Part shown: in pieces, positions 59,165-64,000 of the stretch
Layout: every line of letters starts with the position of its first letter
Numbering within the stretch: position 1 is the stretch's first letter
Source: Bradyrhizobium daqingense
GTDB taxonomy: Bacteria > Pseudomonadota > Alphaproteobacteria > Rhizobiales > Xanthobacteraceae
Assembly (NCBI RefSeq): GCF_021044685.1
Contig: NZ_CP088014.1
Span: forward strand, 1,970,001-2,034,000
Length of the DNA: 64,000 nt
Direction of reading: 5' to 3'
Notes under the pieces: generated by a model
What the model saw: the letters and a program-made list of their open reading frames with translations, nothing else
Told to the model about the DNA's origin: nothing
Database searches by the model: none
Made by a program: the position numbers and the translations under genes

Positions 59165-60028
59165 ATGCGCATGATCCTGCTTTGCGTATTGTTGCTGATT
59201 GCCCCGCCGTTGCACGCCGCCGAGCGGCTCAACGTCGTCGCGAGTTTCTCGATACTGGCCGACTTCGTCCGCAATGTCGGTGGTGACAGGGTCAATCTGA
59301 CCACGCTGGTCGGCGCCGACAGCGACGTCCACGTCTACACGCCGGCCCCTGCCGATGCGAAGCGCGTCGCGGCTGCCAAGCTCGTCATCGTCAACGGGCT
59401 CGGCCTCGAAGGCTGGCTGCCGCGCCTCGTGCAGTCCGCGGGTAGCAAGGCGAAAGTCGTGACTGTCAGCGCCGGCATCACGCCGCTGAAATTAGGCGCG
59501 GCCGCCGATCCCCACGCCTGGCAGTCCATCCCCAGCGCCAAGATCTACGTCACCGACATCGCCAATGCGCTCGCCGCGGCCGCTCCGGATGATGCGGATG
59601 TTTTCCGCGCCCAGGCCAAGGCCTATCTGGAAAAGCTCGACACGCTCGACCGCGAGGTCCGCGAGACCGTGGCGAAAATCCCGCCCGAGCGGCGCAAGGT
59701 GATCTCCACCCACGACGCCTTCGGCTATTTTTCCGCCGAATACGGTATCCGGTTCATCGCCCCCCTGGGCGTGTCCACGGAAACCGAGCCCAGCGCGCGC
59801 GACATCGCCGCCATCATCGGCCAGATCAAGGCGCAGAACATCCCGGCCGTGTTCCTGGAGAATATCAGTGACGACCGGCTGATCCGGCGGATCGCGGCCG
59901 AGACCGGCGCCAAGGTCGGCGGGACCCTGATTTCGGACGGTTTGACCGGCGAAAAGGGGCCTGCACCCACTTACATTGACATGGTCAGGCACAATATAAA
60001 GGCCCTGACCAGCGCGCTTGACCACTAG
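59165..60028 (+). CDS. znuA: Zinc ABC transporter periplasmic binding protein
   Basis: 287 residues. Signal peptide (MRMILLCVLLLIAPPLHAAE). Metal ligands: H56 in DSDVHVYTP, H117 in DPHAWQS, a His in ISTHDAFGYF, and a C-terminal Asp. It lacks the long His-rich loop that many ZnuA proteins carry between the first and second ligands; the His-rich peptide at the head of the operon may substitute. GTG 59159 and ATG 59171 are alternative starts. Confidence 0.9.
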   Translation: MRMILLCVLLLIAPPLHAAERLNVVASFSILADFVRNVGGDRVNLTTLVGADSDVHVYTPAPADAKRVAAAKLVIVNGLGLEGWLPRLVQSAGSKAKVVTVSAGITPLKLGAAADPHAWQSIPSAKIYVTDIANALAAAAPDDADVFRAQAKAYLEKLDTLDREVRETVAKIPPERRKVISTHDAFGYFSAEYGIRFIAPLGVSTETEPSARDIAAIIGQIKAQNIPAVFLENISDDRLIRRIAAETGAKVGGTLISDGLTGEKGPAPTYIDMVRHNIKALTSALDH

Positions 60029-60082
60029 GGCAGGGGCCACCCCGCCTCGCGTCGCGCGAACCAGCCTGACGTCGGAGTTCTC

Positions 60083-61129
60083 ATGTCTGAAGCGACCGCC
60101 TCCAAAATTCCCGTGACCGTGCTGACCGGCTATCTCGGTGCCGGCAAGACCACGCTCCTGAACCGCATCCTGTCGGAGAACCACGGCAAGAAATACGCCG
60201 TCATCGTCAACGAATTCGGCGAGATCGGCATCGACAACGACCTCATCATCGGCGCCGATGAGGAGGTGTTCGAGATGAACAATGGCTGCATCTGCTGCAC
60301 CGTGCGCGGCGACCTCGTCCGCATCATGGACGGCCTGATGAAGCGCAAGGGCAAGTTCGACGCCATCATCGTCGAGACCACCGGCCTTGCCGATCCGGCG
60401 CCGGTGGCGCAGACCTTCTTCGTCGACGAGGACGTGCAGAAGAACGCGCGGCTCGATGCCGTTGTGACCGTGGCGGACGCCAAATGGCTGTCGGACCGGC
60501 TCAAGGACGCGCCCGAGGCCAAGAACCAGATCGCCTTTGCCGACGTCATCGTCCTGAACAAGACCGACCTCGTCAACAAGGGCGAGCTCGCCGAGGTCGA
60601 GGCCCGCATCCGCGGCATCAACCCCTATGCGAAGCTGCACCGCACCGAGCGCTGCTCGGTGGCGCTGGCCGACGTGCTCGATCGCGGCGCGTTCGACCTC
60701 GACCGCATCCTCGACATCGAGCCGGATTTCCTGGAGGCCGACGATCATGACCACGACCATGATCATCACCATCATGGCCACGACCACGACCACCATCATC
60801 ACGGTCATGGCCTGAAGCACTATCACGACGAGGACATGCAGTCGTTGTCCCTGAAGACCGACAAGCCGCTCGATCCCAACGTGTTCATGCCCTGGCTCCA
60901 GAATCTGGTGCAGGTCGAGGGCGGCAAGATCCTGCGCTCCAAGGGCATTCTCGCTTTCCACGACGATGACGACCGCTACGTCTTCCAGGGCGTCCACATG
61001 ATGCTGGAGGGCAACCACCAGCGGAAGTGGAAGGAGGGTGAGCCGCGCGAGAGCCGCCTCGTCTTCATCGGCCGCGAATTGCCCGAAGAGGCGATCCGCA
61101 AGGGTTTCGAGAGCTGCATCGTTTCGTGA
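60083..61129 (+). CDS. COG0523/ZigA-type metallochaperone GTPase (CobW family)
   Basis: 348 residues. P-loop GYLGAGKT (16-23) and the family metal site C69-I-C71-C72 in NNGCICCTVRG. The G-domain continues with TTGLADPAPVA and NKTD. A His-rich linker (about residues 226-250) is followed by the CobW C-terminal domain. These GTPases deliver or protect zinc under starvation. Position after znuA in a Zur-boxed operon assigns it to zinc rather than cobalt. Confidence 0.9.
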   Translation: MSEATASKIPVTVLTGYLGAGKTTLLNRILSENHGKKYAVIVNEFGEIGIDNDLIIGADEEVFEMNNGCICCTVRGDLVRIMDGLMKRKGKFDAIIVETTGLADPAPVAQTFFVDEDVQKNARLDAVVTVADAKWLSDRLKDAPEAKNQIAFADVIVLNKTDLVNKGELAEVEARIRGINPYAKLHRTERCSVALADVLDRGAFDLDRILDIEPDFLEADDHDHDHDHHHHGHDHDHHHHGHGLKHYHDEDMQSLSLKTDKPLDPNVFMPWLQNLVQVEGGKILRSKGILAFHDDDDRYVFQGVHMMLEGNHQRKWKEGEPRESRLVFIGRELPEEAIRKGFESCIVS

Positions 61130-62148
61130 TGAAAGAGTTCACGCCGTCTCCCGATTCCGCCTCGATCGTCTCCGTCACGGACCGCGTCAAACAGGTCGCG
61201 CTCGGCATGGCCGTGACGTCCGTGCACTTCCTCGGCCCCCGCGCCGTCTTCGTCGGCGGCGAGGAGAACGTCGCACTCGTCGATAGCCAGGGAGAGACCA
61301 CCAAGGTGGCCGTGCACAGCGGCGGCATTCTCTCGACCGCCTCCGACGGGAAGCGGATCGTCATGGGCGGCGACGACGGCAAGGTCATCTCGCTCGATGC
61401 CAAGGGCGAGGTGACGTTGCTCGCGACCGACCCGAAGCGGCGCTGGATCGACGCGGTAGCGCTGCATGCGGACGGCGCCTTCGCCTGGTCGGCCGGCAAG
61501 ACCGCGACCGTCAAGAGCGGCAAGGGCGAGGAGAAATCGCTCGAGGTGCCCTCGACCGTCGGCGGGCTCGCATTCGCGCCAAAGGGCCTGCGGCTCGCGA
61601 TCGCGCATTACAACGGCGCGACGCTGTGGTTTCCCAACATGGAGGGCTCGGCCGAATTCCTGCCCTGGGCCGGCTCACATCTCGGTGTCACCTTCAGCCC
61701 GGACAACAAATTCCTGGTCACCACGATGCACGAGGCGGCGCTGCACGGCTGGCGGCTCGCCGACAACAGGCACATGCGCATGACCGGCTATCCCGGCCGC
61801 GTCCGCTCGATGTCCTGGAGCGCAGGCGGCAGGGGGCTCGCGACCTCGGGCGCCGACACCGTCATCGTCTGGCCCTTCGCCAGCAAGGACGGCCCGATGG
61901 GCAAGGAGCCCGCGATGCTTGCCCCGCTTCAGGCGCGCGTCTCCGTGGTTGCCTGCCACCCGAAGAACGACATCCTGGCCGCAGGTTACAGCGACGGCAC
62001 GGTGCTGATGGTGCGATTGGAAGACGGTGCCGAGATTCTGGTCCGCCGCAACGGCACCCCGCCGGTGGCCGCACTCGCCTGGAATGCGAAGGGCACATTG
62101 CTGGCCTTTGCGGATGAAAGTGGGGACGGCGGCCTGCTGGAGCTTTAA
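61129..62148 (+). CDS. WD40-like beta-propeller protein of the zinc operon
   Basis: 339 residues. Repeated WD-type blades, for example GVTFSPDNKFLVTTMHEAAL, SMSWSAGGRGLATSGADTVI and VACHPKNDILAAGYSDGTVL. No signal peptide, so it is cytoplasmic, unlike periplasmic AztD zinc chaperones. The ATG overlaps the GTPase stop by one base (TGATG), implying co-translation and physical partnership with the GTPase. The role is unproven. Confidence 0.8.
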   Translation: MKEFTPSPDSASIVSVTDRVKQVALGMAVTSVHFLGPRAVFVGGEENVALVDSQGETTKVAVHSGGILSTASDGKRIVMGGDDGKVISLDAKGEVTLLATDPKRRWIDAVALHADGAFAWSAGKTATVKSGKGEEKSLEVPSTVGGLAFAPKGLRLAIAHYNGATLWFPNMEGSAEFLPWAGSHLGVTFSPDNKFLVTTMHEAALHGWRLADNRHMRMTGYPGRVRSMSWSAGGRGLATSGADTVIVWPFASKDGPMGKEPAMLAPLQARVSVVACHPKNDILAAGYSDGTVLMVRLEDGAEILVRRNGTPPVAALAWNAKGTLLAFADESGDGGLLEL

Positions 62149-62178
62149 TCTGTCATGGTTCCCGCCGTATAGGGGACC

Positions 62179-62895
62179 ATGCGATTTCTCACGACCTTCC
62201 AGCTTGCAGATTTTGGCGACACCCTGGTCAGCCTGATCACGGCCTTCGTGCTGGGCACGCTGATCGGCGCCGAGCGGCAGTACCGCCAGCGCACCGCGGG
62301 CTTGCGGACGAACGTGCTGGTCGCGGTCGGAGCGGCCGCCTTCGTCGATCTTGCGATGCATCTGGACGGCGCCGAGGGGGCGGTGCGGGTGATCTCCTAT
62401 GTTGTCTCCGGCATCGGCTTTCTCGGCGCCGGCGTCATCATGAAGCAGGGCATGGACGTCCGTGGCCTCAACACCGCGGCAACGCTGTGGGCCTCGGCCG
62501 CGGTCGGCTCCTGCGCCGGGGCCGACATGGTCGCGCAGGCGGCTGCGCTCACCGTCTTCGTCATTGCCGGCAACACCATGCTGCGCCCGCTGGTCAATGC
62601 CATCAACCGCATCCCCCTGAACGAGAAGGCGCTGGAGGCCACCTACTATTTCAAGCTCGCGGTGGCCGCCGACGCCTTGCCCGACATGCGCGATCGCCTC
62701 GTCGAGAAGCTCGAGGCTGCGAACTATCCGGTCGCCGATATCGAGCTCGTCGAGATCGGCGAGGACATGCTGGAGATCGTTGCGAAGCTCGTCGCGAGCG
62801 CCGTTGATCCGAACGAGCTGAACGTGGTGGCGACCGATTTGCAGCACCTGCCGGGCGTGCGGCATGCCACCTGGGAAGTCAGCACAACGGAGTGA
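62179..62895 (+). CDS. MgtC/SapB family membrane protein
   Basis: 238 residues. The N-terminal half has about four membrane helices with FVLGTLIGAERQYRQRTAGL, RTNVLVAVGAAAFVDLAM, VSGIGFLGAGVIMKQG and VRGLNTAATLWASAAVGSC, the MgtC core. The C-terminal soluble ACT-like domain follows. MgtC proteins help growth in low magnesium and in host cells. No magnesium riboswitch was recognised upstream; the gap to the zinc operon is only 30 nt. Confidence 0.9.
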   Translation: MRFLTTFQLADFGDTLVSLITAFVLGTLIGAERQYRQRTAGLRTNVLVAVGAAAFVDLAMHLDGAEGAVRVISYVVSGIGFLGAGVIMKQGMDVRGLNTAATLWASAAVGSCAGADMVAQAAALTVFVIAGNTMLRPLVNAINRIPLNEKALEATYYFKLAVAADALPDMRDRLVEKLEAANYPVADIELVEIGEDMLEIVAKLVASAVDPNELNVVATDLQHLPGVRHATWEVSTTE

Positions 62896-62996
62896 GCGCG
62901 GCCTTTTGGCGCGCAGAGGCCGGGTTCCCGCCTGTGCGATGCCGGAACCGGCGCGCCCTAGTTTCGTTGATCCCCCGGACAAAGGCGGTGATCGAC

Positions 62997-63332
62997 ATGC
63001 CCGGCCAAGAGACCAAGCGTAGACTGAACTTCGACCTGACAATCGCCGCTTCGCTGTTCGCAGCTGGCGTCGTGGTGTCGGTATTGTCGCTCGCCCAGAT
63101 CCGTGCCGAAAGCCGGCTACAGCTGGCGCAGGCAACGCCGCCGCTGCAGGGCACGCCGTCCGACGATCAGAACAAGCCTGCGGAATCCAAGCCCGGCGGC
63201 GATCGCCCGACCACGCCGGCCCCCGAGCCCGCGCGGCCGGATCCGCAGACCCAGGGCGCGGCGGGCGCGGCCAAGCCAGCGCTGCCGCCCGCCCCGGCGG
63301 AGAAGGTCGGGCCGCCGATCAAGGAGAAGTAG
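62997..63332 (+). CDS. Hypothetical membrane-anchored Pro-rich protein (111 aa)
   Basis: Begins MPGQETKRRLNFDLTIAASL, with a single membrane segment (LTIAASLFAAGVVVSVLSLA). The rest is a Pro/Ala-rich, unstructured tail (TPPLQGTPSDDQNKPAESKP ending EKVGPPIKEK). ATG 62997 was chosen because the 5' extension to 62892 is basic and unlike the family. No function is proposed. Confidence 0.6.
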   Translation: MPGQETKRRLNFDLTIAASLFAAGVVVSVLSLAQIRAESRLQLAQATPPLQGTPSDDQNKPAESKPGGDRPTTPAPEPARPDPQTQGAAGAAKPALPPAPAEKVGPPIKEK

Positions 63333-63350
63333 GCGGCTCTTGGTTGGAGC

Positions 63351-63437
63351 GTCATGGCCGGGCTTGTCCCGGCCATCCACGTTCTTGGAGCCGCCGAAAG
63401 AAAGTTCGTGGATGCCCGGGACAAGCCCGGGCATGAC
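63351..63437. repeat. Dispersed palindromic repeat, family B
   Basis: GTCATGGCCGGGCTTGTCCC...CCCGGGCATGAC with inner CCATCCACG and CGTGGATG. Same family as 4408-4494. Confidence 0.8.
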
Positions 63438-63447
63438 GGCTGGATTG

Positions 63448-64000
63448 TCACCGCACGAGAATATTCCGGAACTGCCAGGGATCGCTGGTGTCGATGTCTT
63501 CCGGGAACAGTCCTGGACGATCGGTCAGCGGCGTCCAGTCGGTGTAGAAGCCTTTGACCGGGCCGAGATAGGGCAGCTGGATTTCCAGCAGGCGATCGAA
63601 ATCCATCTCGTCGGCTTCGACGATGCCTTCGTTCGGGTTTTCCAGGGCCCACACCATGCCGCCAAGCACGGCGGAGGTCACCTGCAGGCCGGTGGCGTTC
63701 TGATAGGGCGCGAGCTCGCGGGTCTCTTCGATAGAGAGCTGCGAGCCGTACCAATAGGCGTTGTTGTCATGGCCGAACAGCAGCACGCCGAGCTCGTCGA
63801 TGCCGTCGACGATCTCGTTCTCGTCGAGGATGTGATGCTTCTCCTGCATCTTCGCAGCACGGCCGAACATCTCATGCAGCGACAGCACGGCATCGTCAGC
63901 CGGGTGATAGGCGTAGTGGCAGGTCGGCCGGTAGATCGCCGTGCCCGATGCGTCGCGCACCGTGAAGTAATCGGCGATCGAGATCGACTCGTTGTGGGTG
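63448..64000 (-). CDS. hss: Homospermidine synthase, C-terminal part (runs off the right edge)
   Basis: The last 183 residues of a saccharopine-dehydrogenase-like enzyme that makes homospermidine from putrescine. The blocks ADYFTVRDASGTAIYRPTCH, YWYGSQLSIEETRELAPYQN and ATGLQVTSAVLGGMVWALEN are family signatures. The gene starts beyond 64000. Homospermidine is the main long polyamine in many rhizobia, which supports the organism call. Confidence 0.9.
   Translation of the reverse strand, partial: THNESISIADYFTVRDASGTAIYRPTCHYAYHPADDAVLSLHEMFGRAAKMQEKHHILDENEIVDGIDELGVLLFGHDNNAYWYGSQLSIEETRELAPYQNATGLQVTSAVLGGMVWALENPNEGIVEADEMDFDRLLEIQLPYLGPVKGFYTDWTPLTDRPGLFPEDIDTSDPWQFRNILVR

Noticed and set aside
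61129..62148. Periplasmic zinc chaperone AztD
   Set aside because: Propeller-like protein in a zinc operon, but it has no signal peptide and is co-translated with a cytoplasmic GTPase.

Overview
The window looks like chromosome of a Bradyrhizobium-type alphaproteobacterium (order Rhizobiales). Coding sequence is dense and GC-rich. It carries the alphaproteobacterial general stress module nepR-ecfG/phyR, two DUF3551 secreted proteins, a homospermidine synthase, and many dispersed palindromic intergenic repeats. No rRNA, tRNA or CRISPR array was recognised.

Layout. 1-3000: two tandem paralogous TRAP substrate-binding protein genes. The second is cut by an IS3-family element (993-2356) whose exact ends and 4-bp target duplication can be read. 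3280-12900: a PRISE-like reductase; a small catabolic group (SAF-domain oxidoreductase, PhyH dioxygenase, GntR regulator with a perfect 20-bp palindrome); an M20 peptidase; an ECF41-type sigma factor divergent from its CxxC-x3-H partner with a matching promoter; two tandem alpha/beta hydrolases; and an Ogt-type methyltransferase. 13000-25300: a catabolic cluster for CoA-activated acids, probably hydroxycinnamate- or fatty-acid-like. It contains an acyl-CoA ligase, thiolase, TetR regulator, SDR, enoyl-CoA hydratase, feruloyl-CoA synthase-like ligase, three acyl-CoA dehydrogenases and a nitroreductase. 25400-28540: the general stress locus, a TonB-domain protein and a SnoaL-like protein.

28556-42705 is a foreign island of about 14.15 kb bounded by an identical 19-bp repeat, with a P4-type integrase beside the right copy. 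Its order is int, AlpA-like regulator, small genes, primase-helicase, iteron-rich origin-like region, Nu1/TerS-like protein, cargo. This is the layout of a PICI/P4-like phage satellite. The cargo next to attL is a two-gene unit of lower GC. One protein joins a GHKL (Hsp90-type) ATPase to a PD-(D/E)XK nuclease-like domain, and the other is a HEPN-type protein. I regard this pair as the best candidate for an undescribed anti-phage system. The island's primase and helicase halves are now in different frames.

42900-64000 returns to chromosome: htpG with an RpoH-like promoter; two DUF3551 genes; a FATP-type ligase; a translationally coupled ACP/adenylating ligase/SDR operon; DUF3095, DUF2147, MATE, GNAT and superoxide dismutase genes; a permease encoded as two halves; and a Zur-box-headed zinc uptake operon (His-rich peptide, znuCBA, COG0523 GTPase, WD40-like protein). 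It ends with an MgtC-like protein, a small anchored protein and the 3' part of homospermidine synthase.
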